From positions 44,025-108,024 of the forward strand of contig NZ_LT962469.1 of assembly GCF_900215725.1 (NCBI RefSeq): 64,000 bases of DNA, given 5' to 3'. Shown piece by piece: positions 1 through 10,100 of the stretch. The position numbers and the translations under genes are program-made. The stretch comes from Ezakiella peruensis. Lineage in GTDB: Bacteria; Bacillota; Clostridia; Tissierellales; Peptoniphilaceae. Below the pieces are notes generated by a model. The model ran no database searches. It was not told the origin of the DNA and saw only the letters and a list, made by a program, of their open reading frames with translations. Every line of letters begins with the position of its first letter. Positions within the stretch are counted from its first letter, which is position 1.

Positions 1-87
1 GTGGGCATGAGGCATTTTTTATTGTAATTCTCCTCCGTATATTCATTTTACATACATATTTCGTAGGAAAATTTGATGAGATTCGAA

Positions 88-148
88 GGGAAAATTTAAT
101 CGGTCATGTAGCGGCCGATTTATTTCGGCCAAACCGATTAAATTTCCC
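88..148 (+). repeat. GTAG-headed REP nested in an inverted repeat
   Basis: A GTAG head at 108-111 is followed by a hairpin at 113-130 with stem GGCCGA/TCGGCC and loop TTTAT. Longer arms at 88-104 and 133-148 are complementary to each other apart from one extra A, so the REP sits in the loop of a larger palindrome. The same inner hairpin recurs at 19009-19031 with different outer arms. It lies upstream of the helicase promoter. The REP class is inferred from the GTAG head and the nearby RAYT gene. Confidence 0.8.
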
Positions 149-185
149 AAGAATGTCGCAAATTTAACACGAAATTCTCTCTCGC

Positions 186-215
186 TTGCCCATCTCCTCC
201 CCCTTATGCTATAAT
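186..215 (+). promoter_or_regulatory. Promoter of the SF1 helicase gene
   Basis: A -35 box TTGCCC (186-191) and a perfect -10 box TATAAT (210-215) are separated by 18 bp. The predicted transcript starts near 222, about 25 nt before the chosen ATG. Confidence 0.6.
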
Positions 216-247
216 ATACCTACAAAACATTTTTGATTGGAGTTATT

Positions 248-3200
248 ATGGACAAGACGATTTCACTTTTACGATTCTTAAGACAACTTTCATACGAGAA
301 GGACAAGACCATTTCCAATTTGGACGAATTGGATTTTTATATGTACTTGGACGACCTACCCAAAAATTCGACCTACATTGCCACTGGTGGCCCTGAGGAC
401 GAATTTATTTTGCGTATCAAGCGTCCCTTCTCTTCAAAATCCGCTGAGGACCGCCGGATCCAAGACCTCTACCTCAAATTTTTAAAACTCTTTTACATTA
501 TTCAAAACGAGAGCGAGGACTTGGACCTCTATATTGCAAATGCGATTCTCACTTCATCTTCTGAGTCCGATATCAATTACCCGGTCTTTACCAAGCGGAT
601 TAATATTTCAATGGATCCAAAGAAGCAAATCATCGAGCTTAGGAATTCAAATGTCGCTTCCGACTTAAATGTCAAACTCCTATCCAAGATTTCAAATGTC
701 AACCCCATGGAGCTAAAGCGGATTTCTGACGAGCTCAGGCAAAATTATTACAATCCAATTTCCTCCAAGGAGTCGTCCGCCTTTATGCGGGGCATTGCCA
801 AGCGCCTTCACGCCGAGGGCCAAGTGGTTGAGGACTACACAGCCGACTACAAGCTGACTCCAGTTACTCTAATCGATAGGAATGTTATTATTTTGGCGCC
901 CAAAACTTCTGCTGCGACCACGACCTTTGATCGGGCCATAGCCTTTTACGAGGCCGACCGCAAGTCGCCGATCATCTCGCAGATTTCAGGAGACGCTGTC
1001 ATCCACGAAGATGAGACCAAGCCCCTTGACTTTGGTCTCTTCACCAAGGAGTACAACTCTGAGCAGCTAAACATACTTAAATCGTCTTACGCCAACACGG
1101 TTACACTCGTTGACGGGCCACCGGGATCGGGCAAGACCCACACGGTCGCCAATATAATCGGCCATTATCTGGCTGAGGGCAAACGCATTTTGGTCTTATC
1201 CAAAAAGAAAAAAGCCCTCCGCGTTCTAAAAAATATGATCGATCCTGCCTTTAACGGTCTTGTCGTATCCAGGATCATGGATTCCAACGACGACATCAAC
1301 GAGACCCTCTATTATATAAATGAATTTATCTCCAACCACACCACCCTTGAGATGGAAGCCAAGGCCAAGAAGCTTGCAGGCGAAAGGGCCGACATCCTCT
1401 CTCGCATGGAGGAGACCAAGTCCACCATCCTAAACATCTTGGAGACAGAGGGCCTGCCAATCTACTATGACGACGAAAAGCTCACGCCAATCGAGGCCGC
1501 CAAATTCGTCGTGGATAATTACGAATACATGAGCCTAATTCCCGGCTCAATCAAAAATACCAAGTTTCCATTCGATAAGGACGAACTCGACTACCTTTAC
1601 AATTCCAACAAGGAAGTCTCCTTTGAAGAGGAAAAGGCCCTTGATAAAAATCTGCCGGACATCAATGAACTTTTGACGCCTAGTCAATTTGAAGAAGTCC
1701 TTGCAAATCTGGACCGCTTGGAATTTGAATCCCTCAAGTACAAGCCCCTGGCACCTGCTGGCACAGAACTCACGGACGATGGAGTAAAAGTCATGGGCGA
1801 AACGCTAACGACCTACGGCGATTACGATGAACTCTACACCGATCTTGAAGCCTTGAAATCCTATATAGACTTGCCCGAATGGCAGCAAAACGCAATCAGG
1901 GCCGGCCTAAATATAATTGACAACAAACAATACAAGGAGCTCAGCCGCCTGTCAATGGAAGTTGACCGCTTCAGAGCCGCCAACATCGAAACCCTGACGG
2001 GCAAAGCAATCGACTATCCAAAGATCGCCAGAGCCGACATAATCGAAGAGCTGGGAATCCTGGAGGAAATTTATTCCAAGAAGGACAAGCCTGGTACTTT
2101 TGATATGCTATTTAAGAAAAACCGCAAGCTCGTTATGGAAGAGTTCAAGATAAACGGTGAACCCATCCGCAGCAAAAAAGACGTGTCCGATGCCATAGTC
2201 CTCATGAACTATGACGTTTTGATCGACGAATTAAAAAGCGTTTACGACGAATTGATTGCCTCCAAAGAAGGCGAGCCCTTCGATGATTATTTTAAAAACA
2301 AAGACTTCATCTTCCAAAAACTCGAAGAGCTCTATGCATTCAAAGACCTATACATGAGAGTCCACCACAGGCTGACAGAAATTTTACCGGCCAAGATTAT
2401 AAACAAGCTGGGCCCAGTTAGCGAAAACCCATCCAGCGAAATCCTCGCCTACCTGTCAACCGACATTTACAATCTCTTAAAGCTCATGAACCTATATAAT
2501 AAGGAAGTCTTGACTCAAAGGCACAAGCTGGCGACAAACGCAGAACTTTTGTCCTCAACTGATGAGATTGAAATCATAAATGCATTAAAAAACGACACAT
2601 TAAATAAAAAACTCATCCAATACTCCGAAGACTATGCCGAGTACGATGCCATGAGTCGTCGTATCGCCATCGCCAAAAAACGCCAACAGCTTTTAAAACG
2701 TTTGGACATTGCTCCATCCTGGAAAGAATTTTTGGACAGACGATTTGGCATCCACGGGGAAAGGGAAGTGCCCGACCACATCGAAACCGCTTGGAAGGTT
2801 AAAATCTTGGACGAAGAAGTTTCCAAGATCATCAAAAACCCCTACGAAAAAATGCGGAAGATGCTGTCTTGGTACAGAAAATCCATTATCGAAAACAACC
2901 GCGAATACGCGCGCACGCTTTCATGGTACCACTTCCTAAAACGCATGGACGAAAACCCAGAGATCAGGCAAACATTAAAAGGCCTTGAACTCACTTACAA
3001 AAAAATCGGCAAGGGCACAGGCCGCGACGCCAAGGAGCTCAAAGCCAAGGCCGACGATTTGCTCCGCGAAGCCCAAGGCTATGTACCCTGCTGGATCATG
3101 ACTATTGACGACTGCATAGATAACGTCGCCCTCAAACAATACTTTGACCTCACGATCGTAGACGAAGCCAGCCAGGCCGACATCTTGTCCCTGCCAATCG

Positions 3201-4294
3201 TCTACACCTCGCCAAAGATAATTGCCATCGGCGACGACAAACAAACCACACCCCTCTACACCAACATCGGCCTAGACCGTGTGAAAAACCTAAGGGCAGC
3301 CTCACTTTCCGAGGACTTTCCCAACTACCACCTCATGGACCTGACCACATCCCTTTATGATATTTTAAAAGCGTCCTTCCCGTCATTTTTACTCAAGGAA
3401 CAATTCAGGTCAGTCCCAGAGATTATCGAATACTCAAACAAACTCTCCTACGACGGAAAAATCTTGCCCCTGCGTGACACCAACGACACCACAATTAAAC
3501 CAGCCCTCAAACTGGTCCACGTCGACGGCGTTCGCGAAGGAGATACCAACCAAGTTGAAGCCGACAAAATCTTGGAGCTCATCAAAGAAATATTGGCCGA
3601 CCCTGCCTACGACGGCAAGACAATCGGCGTGATATCACTCCTTGGTGACTCCCAAGCCAAACTCATAGACGACATGATGATCGAACAAATCGACATCATC
3701 GACTACGACAACCGCAAACTCATGGCAGGCACACCCGTCGACTTCCAAGGAGACGAAAGGGATATAATCCTCTTATCCATGGTCGACAGCCCACAGGACA
3801 AACCCCTCCGCCTCATGAGCGAAGGAGGAGAAGACCTCAACAAAAAACGCTACAACGTAGCCTTCTCACGGGCCCGCGACCAAGAAATTCTAGTCACGTC
3901 CCTCAAACAAAAAGATTTAAAAACGGGTGACCTCAGACAATTCACCATCGAATACTTTGAAGAAGCCCACGAAAACTACCACAAAAACCACACGCTCACA
4001 ACCTTTGAAGAAGAAATCAAAGCCGAACTCGAACGGGCAGGTTTCGAAATTCAAACCAACCACTCAGCCGGCAAATACCCACTGCCACTCGTGGTCAAAG
4101 AACCAAAAGTCGCCGTCATGGCCCATTCAGCCAGCATGAAACCCGACCGCGACAAATTAAATACCGAACTCGAAACCACCCTCACCCTCGAAAGAGTAGG
4201 CTGGAAACTCGCCCACATCCGCGAAAGCAAATACATCTATGACCCCAAAACCGCCATAGATGAGTTGGTAGAAAATATAAACAATAGAAGATAA
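248..4294 (+). CDS. Large SF1 (UPF1-like) helicase with degenerate C-terminal nuclease fold
   Basis: A cytoplasmic superfamily 1 DNA/RNA helicase of about 1,348 residues. Walker A GPPGSGKT is near residue 290, Walker B VDEAS near 971, motif III GDDKQ near 994, and the helicase motif VI region AFSRARDQ near 1204. A long charged, mostly helical insert separates the two RecA halves. The last 100 residues (ERVGWK, then HIRESKY) resemble the small REase domain often fused to such helicases, but the positions expected for the catalytic Asp and Glu read YPLPLVV and VAVMAHS, so nuclease activity looks lost. I chose ATG 248 because TTGGAG just upstream is the ribosome-binding site; an in-frame TTG at 233 lies 5' of that site. 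It is a single-gene transcript with its own promoter and terminator. A DNA-repair or defence role is possible but not shown. Confidence 0.85.
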   Translation: MDKTISLLRFLRQLSYEKDKTISNLDELDFYMYLDDLPKNSTYIATGGPEDEFILRIKRPFSSKSAEDRRIQDLYLKFLKLFYIIQNESEDLDLYIANAILTSSSESDINYPVFTKRINISMDPKKQIIELRNSNVASDLNVKLLSKISNVNPMELKRISDELRQNYYNPISSKESSAFMRGIAKRLHAEGQVVEDYTADYKLTPVTLIDRNVIILAPKTSAATTTFDRAIAFYEADRKSPIISQISGDAVIHEDETKPLDFGLFTKEYNSEQLNILKSSYANTVTLVDGPPGSGKTHTVANIIGHYLAEGKRILVLSKKKKALRVLKNMIDPAFNGLVVSRIMDSNDDINETLYYINEFISNHTTLEMEAKAKKLAGERADILSRMEETKSTILNILETEGLPIYYDDEKLTPIEAAKFVVDNYEYMSLIPGSIKNTKFPFDKDELDYLYNSNKEVSFEEEKALDKNLPDINELLTPSQFEEVLANLDRLEFESLKYKPLAPAGTELTDDGVKVMGETLTTYGDYDELYTDLEALKSYIDLPEWQQNAIRAGLNIIDNKQYKELSRLSMEVDRFRAANIETLTGKAIDYPKIARADIIEELGILEEIYSKKDKPGTFDMLFKKNRKLVMEEFKINGEPIRSKKDVSDAIVLMNYDVLIDELKSVYDELIASKEGEPFDDYFKNKDFIFQKLEELYAFKDLYMRVHHRLTEILPAKIINKLGPVSENPSSEILAYLSTDIYNLLKLMNLYNKEVLTQRHKLATNAELLSSTDEIEIINALKNDTLNKKLIQYSEDYAEYDAMSRRIAIAKKRQQLLKRLDIAPSWKEFLDRRFGIHGEREVPDHIETAWKVKILDEEVSKIIKNPYEKMRKMLSWYRKSIIENNREYARTLSWYHFLKRMDENPEIRQTLKGLELTYKKIGKGTGRDAKELKAKADDLLREAQGYVPCWIMTIDDCIDNVALKQYFDLTIVDEASQADILSLPIVYTSPKIIAIGDDKQTTPLYTNIGLDRVKNLRAASLSEDFPNYHLMDLTTSLYDILKASFPSFLLKEQFRSVPEIIEYSNKLSYDGKILPLRDTNDTTIKPALKLVHVDGVREGDTNQVEADKILELIKEILADPAYDGKTIGVISLLGDSQAKLIDDMMIEQIDIIDYDNRKLMAGTPVDFQGDERDIILLSMVDSPQDKPLRLMSEGGEDLNKKRYNVAFSRARDQEILVTSLKQKDLKTGDLRQFTIEYFEEAHENYHKNHTLTTFEEEIKAELERAGFEIQTNHSAGKYPLPLVVKEPKVAVMAHSASMKPDRDKLNTELETTLTLERVGWKLAHIRESKYIYDPKTAIDELVENINNRR

Positions 4295-4320
4295 GAGATC
4301 GATTATAATCGATCAAATGA

Positions 4321-4348
4321 AAATCCGCCTCATGGGGCGGATTTTTTA
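4321..4348 (+). terminator. Rho-independent terminator of the helicase gene
   Basis: A 9-bp stem AAATCCGCC/GGCGGATTT is followed by a T run, 27 nt after the stop codon. Another perfect palindrome (GATCGAT/ATCGATC, 4297-4314) precedes it. Confidence 0.85.
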
Positions 4349-4516
4349 TATGTATGGATAATGGATTGGATATGGGGATTTATATGGATGGGGGATTGGA
4401 TGAATTCTTTTTATATTAAATTTAAAAATTCTCAGGCCCACGAGGGACCATCGAATTTTTGATCGCCCTCCGGTCGATACGTGAATATATATATGAGCGT
4501 GGGATATTAGGTTTTT

Positions 4517-4550
4517 CTCGCCCACGGGACATCGAGTCTCCGTGTGCGAG
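4517..4550. repeat. ATCGA-loop palindrome module, copy 1
   Basis: The inner stem CACGG+GAC pairs with GTC+CCGTG around the loop ATCGA, and CTCG/CGAG closes the outside. Other copies at 6281-6304, 36304-36337 and 55115-55148 keep the loop but change both stem strands together (for example CACGC+GGC with GCC+GCGTG). It abuts the composite element at 4553. Confidence 0.7.
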
Positions 4551-4552
4551 GT

Positions 4553-4695
4553 GTCCACAATTTTCCTCAGACTGTTGTACTCAATCGTTTTTCCCTTCGG
4601 TCCAACGATTGAACAACAGGTTGCGTGAGTCACTGCATACCAATCGAGCATCGTTGTCACTCGCTCTCTTGGGCAGGGCTGCAAGTGGACGGTAC
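4553..4695 (-). repeat. Composite branched palindromic element, copy A
   Basis: Read on the minus strand: a GTAC head, the outer stem GTCCAC (closing GTGGAC at the far end), TTGCAGCCCTGCCCAAGAG, a first hairpin slot, CGATTGG, GACTCACGCAACCTGTTGT, a second hairpin slot, then ACAACAGTCTGAGG. The pair CTGTTGT/ACAACAG is replaced by CTCTTGT/ACAAGAG in copies B and D, a compensated change. No coding potential is apparent. Confidence 0.75.
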
Positions 4696-4765
4696 CGCGC
4701 TATATAAATATCCGTAGGAGAATTTAAAAATGCCTCACGCACACAAGGTGCGATCAGCATTTTTC

Positions 4766-4912
4766 GGTCCACATTCTCCTCAGACTCTTGTCCTCAATCG
4801 TTTTTCCCTTCGGTCTAACGATTGAACAAGAGGTTGCGTGAGTCAACGCTAGCCAATCGTCTTCGCCTTTTCAAGGCTTGTCTCTTGGGCGTGGCTGCAA
4901 GATGGACCCTAC
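4766..4912 (-). repeat. Composite branched palindromic element, copy B
   Basis: Same plan as the copy at 4553-4695. The GTAG head (4909-4912) is followed by the outer stem GGTCCAT, closed at the far end by ATGTGGACC. The first slot holds a different hairpin (CAAGCCTTGAAAAGGCG) between CCCAAGAG and CGATTGG. The second slot holds ATCGTT...AACGAT within CTCTTGT/ACAAGAG. Seen directly; function unknown. Confidence 0.75.
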
Positions 4913-5033
4913 ACGCGATACGCCATTATTAAATGAAGACCATTTATATTAATAAATTGCACGCCCAGAAATATCATACGAAAATTTATAATAGCTGAAC
5001 ACATTTTTCCTATGGAAACGCATAAGAACGTAT

Positions 5034-5056
5034 GTAGGGGCTACTTTATGTAGCCC
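5034..5056 (+). repeat. REP hairpin, GGGCTAC stem type
   Basis: GTAG head, then GGGCTAC / TTTAT / GTAGCCC. The same stem type occurs at 11735-11757 and, on the other strand, at 57722-57744. Confidence 0.8.
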
Positions 5057-5161
5057 GAAAAGTCCCGCCCCAAAATTCCTGAAAGTCTCGCTTTAAAATA
5101 AAAATGGAAATTTTTGACATATAAATATATATTCTCTTTTCTCGCTATGGATATGGTGCTT

Positions 5162-5187
5162 GTAACGGCGATCCTGAAATGGTCGCC
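5162..5187 (+). repeat. REP variant with GTAA head, GGCGATCC stem type
   Basis: GTAA, C, then GGCGATCC / TGAAAT / GGTCGCC, with one bulged T. Two close relatives in the same context (ATGGATGTGG just upstream) are at 12808-12833 and 36405-36430. Confidence 0.7.
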
Positions 5188-5249
5188 ACTTGGCGGTGTA
5201 GCTCGACGCTGTCAAGATTTTCGGGCTCTCTTATATATAGGAAGAGATC

Positions 5250-5269
5250 AAGCACGGCTCCCCGTGCTT
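5250..5269. terminator. Hairpin downstream of the RAYT gene
   Basis: AAGCACGG/CCGTGCTT forms a perfect 8-bp stem 7 nt beyond the RAYT stop codon. The T tract is weak on the minus strand, so termination is plausible but not certain. It may be another repeat module. Confidence 0.45.
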
Positions 5270-5276
5270 AATTTAT

Positions 5277-5957
5277 TTATTCAAATTCGTCATCATCCAA
5301 CGGCTCAATATCATCAAATTTTATACCGTGCATCTTTTCAAACTCTTCTTGTGAAATTAAATCCTCACTCTTCAATCCCTTCAATCTTTTCGTTGCTAAC
5401 TCAATGTCTGTGGCGTCTTCGGCTTCTTGCCTTGCCTTTAAACGACGTTTTTGTTCTTCGGATTCTCTATTCCATTTGGCTAATAAAACCTTAAATGATG
5501 CGGCCATGGGATTGTTGACAATATATTCGTAACAATCGTCAAATTCTCTCTCGTTTCTTATTATATGGTCGTAAAAATTCTTTTGCCACAGACGGCCCCT
5601 GTATTTTTGGGCCTTGCCCTTGTAAACCAAATCCTGGTAACCCTTTAAAATCAAAATCTTAAAACACTTGATGATCTCGCCTAAATCGATTTTGCCGCTT
5701 GTTTCATTCAAAACAATAAAATGCACGTGATCGGGCATTGTGCAATGAACGTTAAATTGTATGCCCTTAAATTCATTTTCGATTGCCTTATATGTATTAT
5801 CAAATAAAATTTTTAAATCCTCAGAATAATAAATAAATTTATTATCTTGAATCTTGCCAAACAATTTTTGCCGATTATATGTACAAATTGTAATAAAATA
5901 TGGGCCCAACGCATTATAATTGAAATAATCGAGCCGCCTATCTTTTCTAATAAACAT
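5277..5957 (-). CDS. REP-associated tyrosine transposase (RAYT, Y1 HUH family)
   Basis: A 226-residue single-strand DNA transposase-like protein. The N-terminal strand YFITICTYNRQ (20-30) and the HUH metal-binding motif MPDHVHF (74-80, with H77 and H79) are followed by RLWQKNFYDHIIR (122-134), where Y129 is the expected nucleophile, and the family hallmark YIVNNP (145-150). All key residues are present, so it should be active. Residues 187-210 (RLKGLKSEDLISQEEFEKM) resemble a SHOCT-type tail and the C-terminus is acidic; neither is usual for the family. AAGGAGG precedes the ATG. RAYTs are known to associate with GTAG-headed REPs in Proteobacteria, and GTAG-headed hairpins lie on both sides of this gene. 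Domestication rather than self-mobility is typical of the family. Confidence 0.9.
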   Translation of the reverse strand: MFIRKDRRLDYFNYNALGPYFITICTYNRQKLFGKIQDNKFIYYSEDLKILFDNTYKAIENEFKGIQFNVHCTMPDHVHFIVLNETSGKIDLGEIIKCFKILILKGYQDLVYKGKAQKYRGRLWQKNFYDHIIRNEREFDDCYEYIVNNPMAASFKVLLAKWNRESEEQKRRLKARQEAEDATDIELATKRLKGLKSEDLISQEEFEKMHGIKFDDIEPLDDDEFE

Positions 5958-6069
5958 TGCCCGCCTCCTTTTGATTTAATATTATCATAATAAATTTTAA
6001 TAATCAATATTAATGATACATACAACGCCGAACCCTCATACGGGATAAACCCGTAATCGGCCCCGGGGC

Positions 6070-6122
6070 GTGTAATTGGTTATTTGTAGCGTCCGATTTA
6101 TTTCGGACAAAACCAATTACAC
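6070..6122 (+). repeat. GTAG REP nested in 12-bp inverted arms
   Basis: The REP at 6086-6108 (stem GTCCGA/TCGGAC, loop TTTAT) is enclosed by perfect arms GTGTAATTGGTT (6070-6081) and AACCAATTACAC (6111-6122). The arms are unrelated to those of other REP copies. Confidence 0.8.
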
Positions 6123-6250
6123 CCAAAACCGCAGAGCGACATTAGAATGAATACCATTTATATAAATAATTTGCATGCCCGAAAATATTCTATGAAAAAT
6201 ATGTATTATGCACATAGAAAATAAAAATACAAAAATTGATTAGAACGTAG

Positions 6251-6304
6251 GTAGCGTCCAATTTATTTTGGACATTTCGGCCGCGTGGACTCGATGTCCC
6301 GCGG
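6251..6304. repeat. REP hairpin (GTCCAA type) plus ATCGA-loop module
   Basis: GTAG at 6251 heads a stem GTCCAA/TTGGAC around TTTAT, a paired change from the GTCCGA/TCGGAC copies. It is followed at 6281-6304 by an inverted copy of the ATCGA-loop module (CCGCG/CGCGG and GGAC/GTCC around TCGAT). Confidence 0.7.
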
Positions 6305-6368
6305 TCGAAGACATATACGGATCAATGTTTTTGTATTCTGGACGTTAAATACATTTTATTATATATAC

Positions 6369-6786
6369 ACGCGATACGCCACGACATAATGAACGTCATT
6401 GTTATAAACATTGTTACATAACAAACCACCTGCCATACAACGCCGAAACCTCAACCGGGATGAACCCGGCATCGGCCTCGGTATGTCCGAAATAAATCGG
6501 ACTCTACACGCGATACGCCACGACATAATGAATACCATTGTTACAAACATTGTTACATAACAAACCACCTGCCATACAACGCCGAAACCTCATACGGGAT
6601 GAACCCGTAATCGGCTCCGATATGTCCGAAATAAATCGTACTCTACAACCGCAGGGCGATCTACAATCTGAATACCATTGTTACAAACATTGTTACACAA
6701 CAAACCGTCTGCCATACAACGCCGAAATCTCATACGGGATGAACCCGTAATCGGCTCCGGTATGTCCGAAATAAATCGGACTCTAC
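6369..6786. repeat. Tandem 139-140-bp palindromic repeat, three units plus partials
   Basis: CTCTAC landmarks at 6502, 6641 and 6781 give periods of 139 and 140 bp. Each unit carries CATTGTTAC...GTTACATAAC, a hairpin CGGG/CCCG around ATGAA, and a minus-strand REP (GTAGA + GTCCGA/TCGGAC). Unit 1 closes the ATGAA hairpin with CCGGG/CCCGG, whereas units 2 and 3 use ACGGG/CCCGT: a compensated pair. A diverged unit lies at 6020-6130. The 340 bp between 6787 and 7035 hold a partial fourth unit and AT-rich DNA with no gene. Confidence 0.8.
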
Positions 6787-7035
6787 AACCGCAGAGCGAT
6801 ACATAATATGAATGCCATTGTTACATATATTCTGCCGATTCGATTCTTTCTTTCCTATATATGTGTGCTTGATCTGGCCGTGTGCATATATAATATTCCC
6901 TTAACCCCCCTGTAATTGCTCTGTAATATATGTGTGCTATTATATATCCAAGATCAATCTACGGATTTAAACCCCGTGTTTATGTTTCCTAATGTTACGC
7001 TAATATTACGTTTACATTACATTGGCTCAAAACAC

Positions 7036-7065
7036 TTGATTTTTAATTCTGATGATTGATATAAT
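7036..7065 (+). promoter_or_regulatory. Promoter of the SLH surface protein gene
   Basis: TTGATT (7036-7041) and TATAAT (7060-7065) are separated by 18 bp. The untranslated leader is about 45 nt and ends in the strong site AGGAGG at 7103-7108. Confidence 0.7.
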
Positions 7066-7118
7066 AAATGCAAGGATACGATATTCGTATACCAAAATTA
7101 TTAGGAGGTCTAAAGACT

Positions 7119-10100
7119 ATGAGAAAAACATTATCAATAGTACTTTCACTATTAATGGTTTTGTCAATCTTTGCTCCAGTTTTCGCTGAAGAAGAAGTTA
7201 CAGCTGAAAACATTGCAAAAGATGAAGAATTCATTGAATTCTTAAAAGAACAAAACATCATTGAAGGTGATAAGTCAGGAGATTTAATGCTCGACAAAGA
7301 CATTGACCGCGCATCATTCGCAGCAATTCTTGTTAGAGCAGACGGAAAGGATGCAGTTGCTAAATCAGTTGCTACACTTCCAAGCAAGTTTGCAGACATG
7401 AATGCTGCTCACTGGGCTAACGGATATGCAACAGTTGCACACGACAACCTATGGATGAAGGGTAACCCATCAAACGAATTCATGCCAGGAAGATCAATTT
7501 CCTACGCTGAAATTGCTACAACCCTTGTTAGATACCTAGGCGAAGAAAAAGATGGTATGGTATACCCAACATCATACATCGCAAAGGCAACTGAACTTGG
7601 ACTATTCAAAGGCACAGAAGAAATCGCTGGCGAATACACAAAGAACGCTGTACGTAGAAACGTATTCATGATGCTTTACAACGCTCTATCAAGAGAAGAC
7701 TTTGGTAAATACAATGTTTACAAAATGATCGTTCTTGAAAACAACAGAGTTGCACAACTTGGTAAAAACCAAATTAAAGCTGAAGTTCTATCAGTTGTTC
7801 AAATGGCTAACAACGTAGACGAAAGAGGCGTTGCTAAGATTGGCCAACAAATGGTATTTGACATTGAAAACGTTAAAGTTGAAAATGGCCTAGCTGACAC
7901 AGAAAACCTAATGGGTAAAGTTGCTAACTTCACAGTTGATCAAAACGGCAAACTAGTTAAAGTTGTTGTTGATAACACAAACTATGAATACTACTGGGGT
8001 GGCTTTGAAGCATCTGCAGATGCTAAGACATTTGCAATCGCTGGTAAGAAATTCAACGTTCGTTTCGACGAAAGATACTACACTGAAGATTACAGATACA
8101 GAGGAACAGAAAGAGACGACAGAGTTTACAGAACTTATGTAACAAATGACAGAAGAGCTGAAAACTACAACTACCTAGACTTTGCTAAGAAACTAGATGC
8201 TGAAGTTATCAATGCTAACTTTGCTAGAATTACAGTTAGAGACGGCATGGTTCTATTCGTAGATGCTTATAACTACACAGACATCGCTCCAGTTCAAAAA
8301 GTTGAAAGAGATGGAAACGATGTTTACTACTGGAACGACGCTAGAGACGCTGCAGTAGAAAGAATGACACCAGCTCCAAGAATTATTGGTTACACAGAAA
8401 AAGATGGTTTCAGATTAATTTCAAAATCTGACATCAAAGCTGATGACACAATTCACTGGATGGACGGCCTAACACTTGTTAGACAAGACGCAAAACTTGA
8501 TACAAACCTAGTTAAGACATACATTGACAAATACGGTGAATTTGCAGTTCTTAAAGTTGCAGAAGATGCATCAGATGCATTCTATCTAAACTCAAAGAAA
8601 TTCTCTGATATCCCATTCCAATCAGTATACGCATACGATGATAACCACTTCAGAAGATTAGATTCACGTGCACAAATCGATGGCATGGTTGGCGCAGATG
8701 TTAAAGTATTACTAGACGTATTTGGAGATATCCAATTAATCACATCACACGAAAAATTCACAGATAGACTAGCTCTAGTTGACAAAGTTATCTCAGCTAA
8801 AGGTATGGAATTTTACCTACCAAACGCACCAGAAGAAGTTAAATTCAGATTAACAGACAGCTGGGATTCAAACTACTATCGTTATGGTTGGAATGCAACT
8901 CAAACATGGAGATTTGATAAATTCAACAGACTTGACCTAGTTTACACAGCAGCTGACAAAGACGGAAACGCTAAGAAAGTTGCTATGATCGATGGATTCG
9001 CTTATGGTTATGATAAAGACACTGAAGATTATAACTTTGATGGTCATAAGTGGGCATATGCAGCATTTATCGATGCAAGAAGAGACTTCGTAAGAGTTGG
9101 TAGCAAAGACTACAGATACACAGATGAAACAGATGTATTCGTAATCAATATTGACCCAAGAACAGGTAAGAGAGACTATGTAATTTCAAAGGTTACACTA
9201 GCTGATGTTAAGAAATACAACGCTGGCAACACTGACCTAATGGCAGCTGTTCTTACAGAAAAAGAATACGCAGATTTCTTAGATAAGATTGATGTTGCAA
9301 CATGGGGCAGATACAATGATGCTAGAGATGACTTTGCTAAGGCAATTATCTTCACAAACTACAAAGGACCTCAAGCTGACCTAGAAAAACCAGAAATTGG
9401 TAGAATTGCAAGAATTGACAACTACTCAAATGTTGTTGAAATCGAAGTATCACGTGGTATGTTCGAAGAATTCAAGATTGCACCAGGTAGCGCAGTTAAC
9501 ATGAGAAATCGTGGACTAATTGGTGAATATGTAGAATTCAGAAGAGTTAAAGACTCAGATCCAAAGGCTGCAAGATTTGATGCTATCATCACAGCAACAG
9601 CTGAAGGAAAAGTTGAAGACAGAAGAGCTTACTCAATCAAACTTGAAGGACACTCTGCATTCAAGACAGATGTTAACACTAAAGAATTTGGTGACTCAAG
9701 ACTTGACTACGCATGGGTATATGTAAGAGGCGGATACGCTGACCTTATCGTATACACAAAACCAGGCGCAGTTCCAGCACCAGAACTCGTACCAACAGAC
9801 TATGTTGATTACAATCTATTCAAGGCAGCTCTAGCTACAGCATCAACAACAAAATCAGCTACTGATATTAAAGCTGCATTAAAAGCATACGAAGATTTAT
9901 CAGAAGCTGCTAAGAAACTTCTAGTAACAGAAGCTGAAAAGAAAGCTCTTGATGCTCTTGAAGACACAGTACCTGAAGTTAAATTCCAAGCTGATTATGA
10001 CAAAGCATTTAAAGCATTAAAAGCATTTAATGATAGAATGGATAATAAGACAGGTGATGATAAACACAAGATCACAACAGCTGAAGAATATGAAGAAGCT

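Noticed and set aside
4553-4912. Cloverleaf-like folding suggesting tRNA or tRNA-like genes
   Set aside because: No T-loop GTTCRA, anticodon arm or CCA-type end is present; stems and spacing do not fit tRNA.
5114-5494. A 126-codon plus-strand frame overlapping the RAYT gene
   Set aside because: It runs through a REP and the antisense of the RAYT 3' end and has no homology or ribosome site.
6369-6786. Regular repeats that might be a CRISPR array
   Set aside because: The unit is 139-140 bp and almost wholly conserved, with no short repeat and variable spacer pattern, and there are no cas genes in the window.
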